A stretch of DNA of 64,000 bases from G963666705 sp963666705 (GCA_963666705.2 CAXXKO010000004.1:1-64000), one strand, 5' to 3'; shown: positions 43,850-52,821, counted from the first letter of the stretch. Numbers and translations: made by a program. Notes: generated by a model from the letters alone, not told the origin.

Positions 43850-44797
43850 ATGGCTCATAAGCTGCTCACGGGCTCGTTCGTCGCCCTTCTGACGCCGTTC
43901 AACGGTGACGGCTCGATCGACTATGAGGGCTTTCGCACCCTCCTCGATTTCCAGCGCACCCACGGCACCAGCGCCGTGCTCATCATGGGCTCGACGGGTG
44001 AGGCCTCCATGCTCACGCCCGAGGAGAAAAAGGAAGTCATTACCCGCACGCTCGCCTTCCGCGCGGGCGGGATGGAGCTGTGGTACGGCTGTACCGGCGC
44101 GCATACGGACGCGACCCTCTCGACCGTGCGTCACGCGGGCGTTGAGGGTGCCGACGGCATCATCGTCACGGTGCCCTCCTACGTCGTGCCGCCCGAAGAG
44201 GACTCGGTGGCCTACTTCCTCGAAGTGGCGGACGCGAGCGCGGTACCCGTCGGCATCTACAACAACCCGACGCGGGTCAAGACCGACCTCTCGGCCGACG
44301 CCATGATCCGCATCGCCGGGCACGAGAATATCGTGCTGCTCAAGGAGGCGACCGCGCGCGGCGACCAGATCGCTCGCATCGCCCGCGCGCGCCAGCACCT
44401 CTCCATCATGTGCTGCGATTCGCCGAACCTGGGCCTCGTCATGCAGGTCATGGCCCTCGGTGGCCAGGGAACGGCGAACATGGGCGGCAACATCATCCCG
44501 GCCGAGATGGCCGCCATCTCCAAGCCGTGGGAGAGCTTCGCCGACGTCGAGGCCTTCCGCGAGAATTACCTCCACGTCCTGCCGCTCCTCCACTTCCACT
44601 ATTCGGCCATCAACCCGGTGGCGGTGAAGGCTCTTGCGCGCGCCGTGGGCGTGCCGGCGGGGCCGTTCCGCCGCCCCCTCAAGGGCCTCGACGGCCCGGC
44701 CCTGGAGAAGGGCATCCAAATCGTGCGCGAGCTCGGCATCGCCGAGCGCTACGGCTTCACCCTGCCGGGCGCGCGGCCCGCGCGGCTCGCGAGCTGA
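43850..44797 (+). CDS. DapA-family aldolase (dihydrodipicolinate synthase/NAL superfamily)
   Basis: A 315-residue class I aldolase. The Schiff-base Lys is in NIVLLKEATARGD, the catalytic Tyr in VPVGIYNNPTRV, and the Gly-Ser-Thr-Gly-Glu pyruvate motif in IMGSTGEASMLTPEEK. It may be 4-hydroxy-tetrahydrodipicolinate synthase, but the family also contains other pyruvate aldolases and dehydratases. Its neighbour is a DUF1330 protein and dapF lies 0.7 kb further on, which slightly favours lysine synthesis. Start at ATG 43850 (MAHKLLTGSFVALLTPF). Confidence 0.87.
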   Translation: MAHKLLTGSFVALLTPFNGDGSIDYEGFRTLLDFQRTHGTSAVLIMGSTGEASMLTPEEKKEVITRTLAFRAGGMELWYGCTGAHTDATLSTVRHAGVEGADGIIVTVPSYVVPPEEDSVAYFLEVADASAVPVGIYNNPTRVKTDLSADAMIRIAGHENIVLLKEATARGDQIARIARARQHLSIMCCDSPNLGLVMQVMALGGQGTANMGGNIIPAEMAAISKPWESFADVEAFRENYLHVLPLLHFHYSAINPVAVKALARAVGVPAGPFRRPLKGLDGPALEKGIQIVRELGIAERYGFTLPGARPARLAS

Positions 44798-44822
44798 GCC
44801 GGACGCAGGGAAGGATAGAAAC

Positions 44823-45116
44823 ATGAGCGCCTATCTCATCTTCCGGGTCTCGAACGTGACCGACCCCGAGCGCATGGCCGTGTACCGGGACGAGGCCCCC
44901 GCCACCTTCGAGAAGCATGGTGGGCGCGTGATCGCCGCCGGCGGCCGCACGGTGACCCACGAAGGGCCGGAGGAGACCGCGCGCATGGGCATCATCGAGT
45001 TCCCCTCTTACGAGGCGGCCGACACCTGGATCAACTCGCCCGAATACCAAGCGCTGAAAGCCGCGCGCGCGGGTGCCGCCGACCTGCAGCTCATCATCCT
45101 CGACGGGCTGGCGTAG
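44823..45116 (+). CDS. DUF1330 family protein
   Basis: A 97-residue ferredoxin-like (dimeric alpha/beta barrel) protein: MSAYLIFRVSNVTDPERM, HGGRVIAAGGRTVTHEGPEE, and the terminal segment EYQALKAARAGAADLQLIIL are typical of DUF1330. The function of the family is unknown. It lies 25 bp after the aldolase and is probably co-transcribed; an accessory role in the same pathway is a guess. Confidence 0.87.
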   Translation: MSAYLIFRVSNVTDPERMAVYRDEAPATFEKHGGRVIAAGGRTVTHEGPEETARMGIIEFPSYEAADTWINSPEYQALKAARAGAADLQLIILDGLA

Positions 45117-45180
45117 CCGCCGGCGGGTCTGTAACCAAGGCCGCCTTCCACGACACAATAGTTGCCTCTCCGAATTCTTC

Positions 45181-45432
45181 GTCGGACCTCACCCTTCGAT
45201 AGGCTCAGGGTGAGGACCCCATGCCGCGCCTGTCGAAGTATGAGGGCCGGGTGGTTGGGCCGGCTCAGGGAGAGGTCCTCATGCTGAGCCTGTCGAAGCG
45301 TGAGGGCCGGGTGGGTGGGCCGGCTCAGGGAGAGGTCCTCATGCTGAGCCTGTCGAAGTATAAGGGCCGGGTGGGTGGGCCGGCTCAGAGTGAGGTCCTC
45401 ATGCTGAGCCTGTCGAAGTATGAGGGCCGGCG
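45181..45432. repeat. 60-bp tandem repeat with CTGAGCCTGTCGAAG motif
   Basis: Three near-identical 60-bp units (45241-45300, 45301-45360, 45361-45420), a degenerate one before (45181-45240) and ten bases of another. Each ends in CATGCTGAGCCTGTCGAAG, and the degenerate first unit carries the motif's inverse (CTTCGATAGGCTCAGGGTGAG). The same core builds the 22-bp array at 56711-56952. It fills the gap between the DUF1330 gene and dapF. The 85-codon frame through it is not considered a gene. Confidence 0.9.
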
Positions 45433-45486
45433 GGGCGTGGCGCCCCGCTGGACATTGAACCCCCGCGCGGCCATATAACGCGGGCT

Positions 45487-46320
45487 ATGACCGGCCTCGC
45501 CTTCACCAAGATGCACGGCCTCGGCAACGACTTCGTTGTGCTGGACGGCCGGCGCGCGCCCTTGGCACTCGACGCAGCGCGCGCCCGCGCCATCGCCGAC
45601 CGGCGCACGGGCGTGGGCTGCGACCAACTGATTACCATCTTGCCGCCGCGCATGGATGGGGCCGACGCCTTCATGCTGATCCTCAACGCCGATGGTGACG
45701 AGGTCGAGGCTTGCGGCAACGGCGCGCGCTGCGTCGCCTCGATCCTCATGGGCGAGGCCGGGGCCGAGCGCACCGTGATCGAGACGGTGGTAGGGCTGCT
45801 GCCGGCCGAGCGCGGATCGAATGGGGCAATCGCCGTCGATATGGGGGAAGCGCGCTTGGGCTGGCGCGAGATCCCGCTCGCGGCGGCGGCCGATACGTTA
45901 GCGCTCGACGTCACGGTCGGGCCACTTTCGGCCCCCTGCGCCGTCAATTTGGGCAACCCGCACGCCGTCTTCTTCGTCGACGATGTGGAAGCCGTGGATC
46001 TCGAGACCCACGGACCGGCGGTCGAACATCACCCGATGTTTCCCGAGCGCACCAATGTCGAGGTGATTGAGGCGCTCTCGGCCATGCGCCTGCGCATGCG
46101 GGTGTGGGAGCGGGGCGTGGGCATTACCCGGGCCTGCGGCTCGGGCGCCTGCGCCGCCCTGGTGGCCGCGCACCGCCGCGGCATCACCGGGCGCGAGGCC
46201 GAGGTCGTGCTCGATGGCGGCAGCCTCGAGATCGCCTGGCTCGAGAACGGGCACGTGCGCATGGCGGGGCCGGCGGCGGTGAGCTTCACGGGCGCGCTCG
46301 ACCCGGCCCTCCTGGGCTGA
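45487..46320 (+). CDS. dapF: Diaminopimelate epimerase
   Basis: A 277-residue epimerase converting LL- to meso-diaminopimelate for lysine and peptidoglycan. The two active-site cysteines are in EACGNGARCVAS and TRACGSGACAALVA. N-terminal FTKMHGLGNDFVVLDGR and HPMFPERTNVEVIE are complete. It heads the run dapF-mtaB-ftsY, a common alphaproteobacterial order; mtaB starts 12 bp downstream. Confidence 0.97.
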   Translation: MTGLAFTKMHGLGNDFVVLDGRRAPLALDAARARAIADRRTGVGCDQLITILPPRMDGADAFMLILNADGDEVEACGNGARCVASILMGEAGAERTVIETVVGLLPAERGSNGAIAVDMGEARLGWREIPLAAAADTLALDVTVGPLSAPCAVNLGNPHAVFFVDDVEAVDLETHGPAVEHHPMFPERTNVEVIEALSAMRLRMRVWERGVGITRACGSGACAALVAAHRRGITGREAEVVLDGGSLEIAWLENGHVRMAGPAAVSFTGALDPALLG

Positions 46321-46332
46321 GGGGCACGAGCC

Positions 46333-47583
46333 ATGACCGAGCCTCGGCTCATCACCTTCGGCTGCCGCCTCAACGCCTACGAATCCGAGGTCATGCGCGG
46401 GCTCGCCACCGACGCCGGGCTCTCGGGCGCCGTCATCGTCAACACCTGCGCCGTCACGGCCGAGGCCGAGCGCCAGGGTCGCCAGGCCATCCGCCGGGCG
46501 CGGCGGGAGAGCCCGGGTGCCCGCGTCATCGTCACCGGCTGCGCGGCCCAGATCGACCCCGCCACCTACGCCGCCATGCCCGAGGTGGACCGCGTGCTCG
46601 GCAACGCCGAGAAGCTCGACCCGTCGAGCTATCGCCTAGGCGAGGGCGATGCCCGCGTCCTGGTCGGCGACATCGGCGCCGCGCGGGAGACGGCCGGGCA
46701 CCTGACCGAGGGCTTTGGCGCCCGCGCCCGCGCCTTCGTCCAGGTCCAGAACGGCTGCGACCACCGCTGCACCTTCTGCGTCATCCCCTTGGGCCGCGGC
46801 CCGAGCCGCAGCGTGCCCATGGGCCGGATCGCCGAGGAGGTGCGGGGCCTGGTGGATCGCGGTTGCCGCGAGGTCGTGCTCGCGGGCGTCGATCTCACGG
46901 CCTATGGCGCCGACCTGCCGGGCCGGCCGAACCTCGGCCGGATGGCGCGGCGCCTGCTCGCGGCCGTGCCGGCGCTCGCACGGCTGCGCCTCTCCTCGAT
47001 CGATGCCGCCGAGGCGGACGAGGACCTCCTGGCCCTCTTCGCCGAGGAGCCGCGCCTCATGCCCCACCTCCACTTGAGCCTCCAGTCCGGCGACGACCTC
47101 ATCCTCAAGCGCATGAAGCGGCGCCACACCCGGGCCGAGGCCGTGGCCTTCTGCGCCCGCTTGCGGGCACTCCGGCCCGGTTTGGCGCTCGGCGCCGACC
47201 TGATCGCCGGCTTCCCGACCGAGACCGAGGCGATGTTCGCGAACACCCTCGCGCTCATCGAGGATTGCGGCCTCGCCTTCCTCCACGTCTTCCCCTTCTC
47301 GGCCCGGCCGGAGACGCCGGCCGCGCGTATGCCCCAGGTGCCGGGGACGGTGCGGCGCGAACGCGCGGCGCGGCTGCGCGAAGCGGGCGAGGCGGCGGCG
47401 ACGCGCTTCCTCGCGGGCCGCGTCGGCACCCGCGCCTCGGTTCTGGTCGAGCGGCCGGCGCTCGGGCGCAGCGAGCACTATGCCCCCGTGCGCCTCGACC
47501 GCGCCGCCGCGCCCGGCGCGGTCGTCGCGGCCACCATCACCGGGGCCGCGCCCGGCGCGCTGATCGGGCGCATCGCCGCATGA
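46333..47583 (+). CDS. mtaB: tRNA (t6A37-C2)-methylthiotransferase MtaB
   Basis: A 416-residue radical-SAM methylthiotransferase making ms2t6A in tRNA. The N-terminal UPF0004 domain has FGCRLNAYESEVM, INTCAVT-like VNTCAVTAEAERQ and VTGCAAQIDP for the auxiliary cluster. The radical-SAM CxxxCxxC is CDHRCTFC. The TRAM-like C-terminus ends PGALIGRIAA. The YqeV/MtaB type is preferred over MiaB because of the CRLN start and neighbourhood. Its TGA overlaps ftsY (ATGA). Confidence 0.93.
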   Translation: MTEPRLITFGCRLNAYESEVMRGLATDAGLSGAVIVNTCAVTAEAERQGRQAIRRARRESPGARVIVTGCAAQIDPATYAAMPEVDRVLGNAEKLDPSSYRLGEGDARVLVGDIGAARETAGHLTEGFGARARAFVQVQNGCDHRCTFCVIPLGRGPSRSVPMGRIAEEVRGLVDRGCREVVLAGVDLTAYGADLPGRPNLGRMARRLLAAVPALARLRLSSIDAAEADEDLLALFAEEPRLMPHLHLSLQSGDDLILKRMKRRHTRAEAVAFCARLRALRPGLALGADLIAGFPTETEAMFANTLALIEDCGLAFLHVFPFSARPETPAARMPQVPGTVRRERAARLREAGEAAATRFLAGRVGTRASVLVERPALGRSEHYAPVRLDRAAAPGAVVAATITGAAPGALIGRIAA

Positions 47584-48524
47584 GCGAGGCGGCGGGTGAG
47601 CCGCGGGGCGGCTGGCTCGCGCGCCTGCGCGGCGGGCTCCGCCGCAGCTCCGAGCGCCTGGCCGACGGCATCGGCGGCATCTTCACGGGCCGCAAGCTCG
47701 ACGGCGCCGCGGTCGAGGGATTGGAAGAGCTGCTGATCGCCGCCGACCTCGGGCCCGCGACGGCGGCGCGGCTCGCCGCCGGCATCGCCGCGACCCGCTT
47801 CGGCAAGGCGGTGACGGCCGAGGAGGTGCGCGATGCCCTGGCTGGCGAGATCGCGGCCATCCTCGAGCCCGCGGACCGCCCCCTCGCGCTCGACCCCGCG
47901 CACCGGCCGCACGTCATCTTGGTGGTGGGCGTGAACGGCACCGGCAAGACCACCACCATCGGCAAGCTCGCCCATCAGCTCCGCCGGGACGGGCGCAGCG
48001 TGATGCTGTGCGCGGGCGACACCTTCCGCGCCGCCGCCATCGAACAGCTCCAGATCTGGGGCGAGCGCGCGGACGCCCCCGTGATCGCGGGCGCGCCCGG
48101 TGCGAACGCCGCGGGCCTCGTCTACGACGCCCTTTCGGAAGCCCAGGGCGCGGGCGTCGACGTCCTCCTCATCGATACGGCGGGGCGGCTCCACAACAAG
48201 GCCAACCTGATGGCCGAGCTGGAGAAGGTCGTGCGCGTTCTCGGCAAGCTCGATGAGCGCGCGCCCCATGACTGCTTCCTGGTGCTCGACGCCACCACGG
48301 GCCAGAATGCCCACGCCCAGGTCGAGCTCTTCCAGAAGGCGGCACCCATCACCGGCCTCGTGGTCACCAAGCTCGACGGCACCGCGCGCGGCGGGGTCCT
48401 GGTGGCGCTGGCGGAGCGCTTCGGCCTGCCGGTCGTCGCCATCGGCGTCGGCGAGGGGATCGAGGATCTCAGCACCTTCGACGCCCGCGATTTCGCCCGC
48501 GGCCTCATGGGCCTCGAGGGTTGA
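47580..48524 (+). CDS. ftsY: Signal recognition particle receptor FtsY
   Basis: A 314-residue SRP GTPase. Short N-terminal region, N domain from about residue 20 (LRGGLRRSSERLADGIGGIF), P-loop GVNGTGKTTTIGKLA, LLIDTAGRLHNKAN, and TKLDGTARGGVLVALAE. It lacks the long acidic A domain of E. coli, as usual in alphaproteobacteria. It docks ribosome-SRP complexes at the membrane with Ffh. Translationally coupled to mtaB. Confidence 0.97.
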   Translation: MSEAAGEPRGGWLARLRGGLRRSSERLADGIGGIFTGRKLDGAAVEGLEELLIAADLGPATAARLAAGIAATRFGKAVTAEEVRDALAGEIAAILEPADRPLALDPAHRPHVILVVGVNGTGKTTTIGKLAHQLRRDGRSVMLCAGDTFRAAAIEQLQIWGERADAPVIAGAPGANAAGLVYDALSEAQGAGVDVLLIDTAGRLHNKANLMAELEKVVRVLGKLDERAPHDCFLVLDATTGQNAHAQVELFQKAAPITGLVVTKLDGTARGGVLVALAERFGLPVVAIGVGEGIEDLSTFDARDFARGLMGLEG

Positions 48525-48535
48525 GGGGAAAATAC

Positions 48536-48895
48536 ATGACCGAGCAGGAAACGGCCGCCATCACCAACTGGCACGCCCACGTCTATTACGACGAGGCGAG
48601 CCGCGCCCATGCCGCCTGGATGCGCGAGCGGGCGAGTGCGCTCTTCGACGTGGTGCTCGGGCGCTGGCGCGAGGAGCCCGTCGGCCCCCATCCCCAGGCC
48701 ATGTACCAGGTCGCCTTCGCGCCCGGCCAGTTCGCGGCGCTGGTGCCCTGGATCGCCCTCAACCGTGGGGGTCTCGTGGTCCTGGTCCATTCCGACACCG
48801 GTGATTCGCCCGCCGACCATTCCGATCACGCCATCTGGCTCGGCGCGAAGCTGGAGCTCGATATCGAGTTCCTGCGCAACTTCGATTCGGCCTGA
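48536..48895 (+). CDS. DOPA 4,5-dioxygenase family protein
   Basis: A 119-residue vicinal-oxygen-like protein of the DOPA 4,5-dioxygenase family (also called YgiD-unrelated, fungal/cyanobacterial type). Probable metal ligands are the histidines in TNWHAHVYYDEASR, VGPHPQAMYQVAF and VLVHSDTGDSPADHSDHAIW. Characterised relatives open the ring of catechols, but many bacterial members are untested. It follows ftsY by 11 bp and may be co-transcribed. Confidence 0.87.
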   Translation: MTEQETAAITNWHAHVYYDEASRAHAAWMRERASALFDVVLGRWREEPVGPHPQAMYQVAFAPGQFAALVPWIALNRGGLVVLVHSDTGDSPADHSDHAIWLGAKLELDIEFLRNFDSA

Positions 48896-48925
48896 CGTCA
48901 GCCGCGCCCGACGCGGCTCGAGGCC

Positions 48926-49774
48926 ATGGCGCTCGACCTCTCCGTCGCCGGCCTGGTGCTGCTGGCGGCCGTCTTCCATGCCTCGTGGAACGCCATCGCC
49001 AAGTCTTCGGGCGACTTCCTCCTCACCTTCAGCTTGTTGAGCGGGGTGGCGGGCGTGGCGGGGGCCGTGCTTGCCGTCGCCTCTCCGATGCCGGCGCCGG
49101 AGAGCTGGCCCTACATCGCGGCCTCGACGATGGTGCAGTTCGCCTATTACGCCTTTCTCAACTACGCCTACCGATTCGGCGATCTAGGCGTCGTCTATCC
49201 CCTCGCCCGCGGCAGCGCCCCGGCGCTGGTCGCCATCGGCGGCGCCGTCTTCGCCGGGGAGGCATTGGGCGGGCGCGAGGTCGCCGGCGTACTCGTGGTC
49301 TCGCTCGGGATCGCCAGCCTCGCCTTCACCAGCCGTCGCGGGCAGAGCGAGCCCCTGGCCATCGTCTACGCCTTCGCCACGGGTCTCACCATTGGCACCT
49401 ATACGGTGATCGACGGGCTCGGCGTGCGGCTCTCCGGCAGCCCGGGCGGCTATATCGGCTGGCTGTTCATGGCCGCGGGCGGACTGACCTTCCTCTTCAT
49501 CACGTTACTCAAGGGCCGGGGCAGTATGCGCATCTACGCGCCCTATCTCGGCCGCGGCACCATAGGCGGCGTGCTGGTCGTCTCAGGCTACGGGATGGTG
49601 GTCTGGGCGCTCAGCCTGGGGGCCATGGCGCCGGTCGCCGCTCTGCGCGAGACGAGTGTCATCTTCGCCGCCGTCTTCGGCGCTGTCTTCCTCGGCGAGG
49701 CGTTTGGCCGCTCGCGCATCATCGCCGCAACTATCGTCGTCGCCGGCCTCTTCGTCCTCAACGTGCCGTTCTAG
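48926..49774 (+). CDS. EamA/DMT-family transporter
   Basis: A 282-residue membrane protein with about ten helices in two EamA halves. Signature segments are FHASWNAIAKSSGDFLLTF, YRFGDLGVVYPLARGSAPAL and APVAALRETSVIFAAVFGAV. Probably exports or imports a small metabolite. Its TAG stop codon (49772-49774) lies in the first bases of a dispersed repeat (CTAGAGCGG), so the insertion of that repeat may have set the C-terminus (LNVPF). Confidence 0.88.
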   Translation: MALDLSVAGLVLLAAVFHASWNAIAKSSGDFLLTFSLLSGVAGVAGAVLAVASPMPAPESWPYIAASTMVQFAYYAFLNYAYRFGDLGVVYPLARGSAPALVAIGGAVFAGEALGGREVAGVLVVSLGIASLAFTSRRGQSEPLAIVYAFATGLTIGTYTVIDGLGVRLSGSPGGYIGWLFMAAGGLTFLFITLLKGRGSMRIYAPYLGRGTIGGVLVVSGYGMVVWALSLGAMAPVAALRETSVIFAAVFGAVFLGEAFGRSRIIAATIVVAGLFVLNVPF

Positions 49775-49921
49775 AGCGGTTCCGTTTGATCGGACCCACT
49801 CTAGCCCTATTTGTCGCTCGCGGCAGCGGACGAAGAGGTCCGCGCCTGCGCGGGCGCGCCGGGCGACCGGCGGGCCGCCTTGCGGCCTGGAGCGATTCCA
49901 GTCGAGGTGGAAACGCTCTAG
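49771..49921. repeat. MITE-like dispersed repeat, copy 1 (151 bp)
   Basis: Begins CTAGAGCGGTTCCG and ends GGAAACGCTCTAG, i.e. with short terminal inverted repeats. An inverted copy with about 88% identity lies at 52605-52756. It is GC-rich inside and encodes nothing obvious. Together the two copies bracket the amidohydrolase and IS630. Confidence 0.85.
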
Positions 49922-49944
49922 CGTCGGCCCGGTCGCCGCCCGGT

Positions 49945-51372
49945 CTACGCCACGACCGGCCAGTCGCTTACGGTGCCCATGCCCAGGCGCTCGACCCGTC
50001 GCCGCACCGAGGCCAGGGCCTCGGCATAAATGACCCCCTCGTCGACGTTGGTGGCGTGCCCGTCGCGGAAGACGATGCGGCCATCGACGATCACGCTGTC
50101 CACCGAGCCCACGCGGCTGGTGAGCGCCAGTTGATGGATGGGGTTGTAGCCGGGCCGCGATTCGGCCGCTTCGAGGGAGCGGATCACGATGTCCGCGCGC
50201 TTGCCCACTTCCAGGCTGCCGGCGATGTCGTCGAAGCCGGTGGCCTTGGCGGCGCGGCAGGTCTGCATCTCGATCAGCGTCGAGGGGGGGACGAAATCGC
50301 GCGCGTTGCGCGCCACCAGGTGGGCGATCCGGGCGGCGTCGCCGATGGCGCAGTCGAGGGCGCCGTCGATGCCGAGGGCGACGTTGATGCCGCGGCGGTG
50401 CATCCCGGCCATGCGCGTTGGCGCGTCGGGGCTGATGCCGAGCGTGAAATAGGCGACCGGGCACCAGACGACCGAGGCGCCGGTCTCGAGCAGCGCCTCC
50501 TCGTCCTCGTCGAAGATGGCGCTCATATGCACGAGGGCCGAATCCCCGTCGAGCACGCCGAGCTCGGCCAGATGGGTGATGCGGGAGCGGCCGAGCCGCG
50601 CCTTCTCGGCGGCGGCGATGGTGGGCAGGTAGCCATCGTGCTGCTGGAAGTTGACGCCGTTCTCCCTCGCGATTCCCGACGCGGCGCGCTCGAGCTCGTC
50701 CGAAGCCGTGCCCTCGCCATAAAGGCAGATATAGCCGCGCACGAGCGCGTTCGCGTCCTTGTTGCGGTAGAGCTGGCTGCCGAGGGTCTCTAGCGCCCGG
50801 TCGAGGGTGGGTGGGGCCCGTTCGAGGAGGCTGTCGCTGCGCAGGCCGCCGGCCAGCTCCAGTATATCGGGCCGGTCCCACAGGTAGGGCTCGGCGACCG
50901 AGGCCCGCACGCCCACCGCTTCGACGGCCTCGGCCACGGCGTCGACGTGGAACGTGGTCCCCGGCTCCATGAAGGCGGTGAAGCCGTTGCGCAGCAACTC
51001 GATGCCCCCGAGGGCGGCGGCGGCGTAATCGTCCTCGGCCCGAACATCGGCCTTCCAGTCGGCGAAGGAAACCGGCTGCTTGCTCGACGCCATGGTGTCG
51101 GCGAAGACGCCGCGGCAGGTCTGGTGGCCAATGTGGATATGGGCGTCGATGAAGCCGGGGTGGACGGGCGCGCCGCCGGCGTCGAGGGTGCGCGGGGCCC
51201 GGTAGGCGGCGAGCACCTCGCGCTCCGGCCCCACGGCGACGATGGTATTGCCCGTGATAGCGACAGCGCCTGACGCATAGACCGTGCACTCGGGGTTGAG
51301 CGTGAGCACGTAACCGTTGCGGATGACGATGTCGCAGGCCGCCGGCCCGCCTGTCCCTGATGTGGTCGTCAT
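49945..51372 (-). CDS. Amidohydrolase (cytosine deaminase/chlorohydrolase-like)
   Basis: A 475-residue metal-dependent hydrolase. HxH is in HPGFIDAHIHIGHQTCRG, further ligand histidines in VNFQQHDGYLP and LVHMSAIFDEDEE, and Asp in VALGIDGALDCAIG. The sandwich ends show EVGKRADIVIRSLEAAE. It belongs to the same broad group as the enzyme at 32640 but is clearly different. Substrate unknown. Start at ATG 51372 (MTTTSGTGGPAACDIVIRNG). The IS630 element lies immediately upstream (about 40 bp) and may have displaced its promoter. Confidence 0.87.
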   Translation of the reverse strand: MTTTSGTGGPAACDIVIRNGYVLTLNPECTVYASGAVAITGNTIVAVGPEREVLAAYRAPRTLDAGGAPVHPGFIDAHIHIGHQTCRGVFADTMASSKQPVSFADWKADVRAEDDYAAAALGGIELLRNGFTAFMEPGTTFHVDAVAEAVEAVGVRASVAEPYLWDRPDILELAGGLRSDSLLERAPPTLDRALETLGSQLYRNKDANALVRGYICLYGEGTASDELERAASGIARENGVNFQQHDGYLPTIAAAEKARLGRSRITHLAELGVLDGDSALVHMSAIFDEDEEALLETGASVVWCPVAYFTLGISPDAPTRMAGMHRRGINVALGIDGALDCAIGDAARIAHLVARNARDFVPPSTLIEMQTCRAAKATGFDDIAGSLEVGKRADIVIRSLEAAESRPGYNPIHQLALTSRVGSVDSVIVDGRIVFRDGHATNVDEGVIYAEALASVRRRVERLGMGTVSDWPVVA

Positions 51373-51412
51373 GGCAATCCTCCGAAGCCGTCGTTCCCAG
51401 ACCAAGCCTATC

Positions 51413-52510
51413 CTAGTGGATTGATTCCAACGTTTGAAACCCTCGGTTTCGTGCTGCGATGATTTCATTGGGGTCGGCTTTCCAGATGAATGGCTGTGGG
51501 TTGGCGGCATTGTATTCGTGGATGAAGCGGTTGATGGCGGCCTGGAGGTCGACGACGGAATGGAAGACGCCGTGCTTGAGCCTGCGTCGCGTGAGCTTGG
51601 CGAAGAAGCCCTCGACGGCATTGAGCCACGAGCACGAGGTCGGCGTGAAGTGGAAGGTCCAGCGTGGATGGCGGTCGAGCCAGGCGCGGACTTTGTCCTT
51701 CTTGTGCGCCGCGTGATTGTCGAGGACCACATGAATGGCCTTGTCCGTCGGCACCTCGCGTTCGATACGGTTGAGGAAGCGGATGAACTCCTGATGGCGG
51801 TGGCGCTGCATGTTCTGGCCGATGACCGTTCCGTCGAGAATGTTGAGCGCGGCGAACAGCGTCGTCGTGCCGTGCCGCTTGTAGTCATGGATCATGGTGC
51901 CGGCGCGGCCCTTCTTCATGGGCAGGCCGGGCTGGGTGCGGTCGAGCGCCTGGATCTGCGACTTCTCGTCGATCGACAGCACCACCGCATGAGCCGGCGG
52001 ATCGACATACAAGCCAACGACATCGGTGAGTTTCTCGGCGAATGCCGGGTCGTTCGACAGCTTGAAGCGCCGCCAGCGGTGCGGGCTGAGACCGTGGGCC
52101 TTCCAGATCGCCTGCACCGTCGAGGCGGCGATACCGGCCGCCGCGGCCATCGCGCGCAGCGTCCAGTGGGTCGCCTCGTGCGGCGGCGGTTGCTGCGTCA
52201 GGCGGACGATCCAGGCGACACGATCGGGCGCGATCGGCGCCTTGCCGGGCGGACGGGACTTGTCGCGAAGCAGGCCGCCGACGCCCTCGTGCATGAACCG
52301 CTCCTGCCAACGCCACACGCAGGTCTTGGACTTGCCGGTCTCGGCCATGATCGCCGAAGTGCCCAGACCCGCGCCGCTCAAAAGGACGATACGCGCCCGC
52401 CAGACGTGCTTCTGCGGGCTCTTGGGGTCCGCGACGATGGCGCGCAATCGCTGACGCTCGCCGGCAGATACAGTGAAGGAGATTCCGCTGCGCATGCGAT
52501 AGACTCGCAT
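51413..52510 (-). CDS. IS630-family transposase
   Basis: A 365-residue Tc1/mariner-related transposase. The N-terminal helix-turn-helix region covers SAIMAETGKSKTCVWRWQER. DDE residues are in VVLSIDEKSQIQALDR, HVVLDNHAAHKKDKV and SCSWLNAVEGFFAKLTRR. The frame is intact. The stop codon TAG is completed by the TA target base pair outside the element (51413-51415), so the last codon depends on the insertion site. ATG 52510 (MRVYRMRSGISF) or 52495 may be the start. Confidence 0.92.
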   Translation of the reverse strand: MRVYRMRSGISFTVSAGERQRLRAIVADPKSPQKHVWRARIVLLSGAGLGTSAIMAETGKSKTCVWRWQERFMHEGVGGLLRDKSRPPGKAPIAPDRVAWIVRLTQQPPPHEATHWTLRAMAAAAGIAASTVQAIWKAHGLSPHRWRRFKLSNDPAFAEKLTDVVGLYVDPPAHAVVLSIDEKSQIQALDRTQPGLPMKKGRAGTMIHDYKRHGTTTLFAALNILDGTVIGQNMQRHRHQEFIRFLNRIEREVPTDKAIHVVLDNHAAHKKDKVRAWLDRHPRWTFHFTPTSCSWLNAVEGFFAKLTRRRLKHGVFHSVVDLQAAINRFIHEYNAANPQPFIWKADPNEIIAARNRGFQTLESIH

Positions 52511-52564
52511 GCCACAGCACAAAACGGAATCCCAAATCGGACTCTTTCGTTCCGATCAATCCAC
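51416..52564 (-). mobile_element. IS630-family element with TA duplication
   Basis: 1149 bp with inverted ends GTGGATTGATTCC and its near-complement, flanked by TA at 51414-51415 and 52565-52566, the duplicated target of the family. It lies between the amidohydrolase and one of the inverted 150-bp repeats. Confidence 0.92.
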
Positions 52565-52604
52565 TAGAACACGGGATCGCCCGCCGTCCCGCGCGATAAT
52601 GGGT

Positions 52605-52756
52605 ACTAAATCGTTTCCAGTTCGGCTGGAATCGCTCCAGGCCGCAAGGCGGCCCGCCGGTCGTCCGGCGCGCCCGCGCGGGCGCGGACCTCTTGGTCCG
52701 CCGCCGCGAGCGAAACAATCGCTAGAGTGGGTCCGATCGAAGCGGAACCGCTCTGG
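52605..52756. repeat. MITE-like dispersed repeat, copy 2 (152 bp, inverted)
   Basis: Inverted relative to the copy at 49771-49921, with the same core (GGAATCGCTCCAGGCCGCAA and GGCGCGGACCTCTT). Its ends are more degenerate (CTAAATCGTTTCC and GGAACCGCTCTGG). It lies between the IS630 and ctaA. Confidence 0.85.
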
Positions 52757-52821
52757 TCCGGCTTGCGGGCGGCGGGCCACCGCGCTAGGTATCCCGGTCG
52801 CAGACAATCGCCGGCCAAACC

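Noticed and set aside
43850..44797. Confident assignment as dapA of lysine synthesis
   Set aside because: The superfamily is functionally broad and the neighbours (DUF1330, toxin-antitoxin) do not settle it.
45221..45478. 85-codon frame through the 60-bp repeats
   Set aside because: The repeat period is a multiple of three, so a frame stays open by chance; composition is that of the DNA repeat, not a protein.
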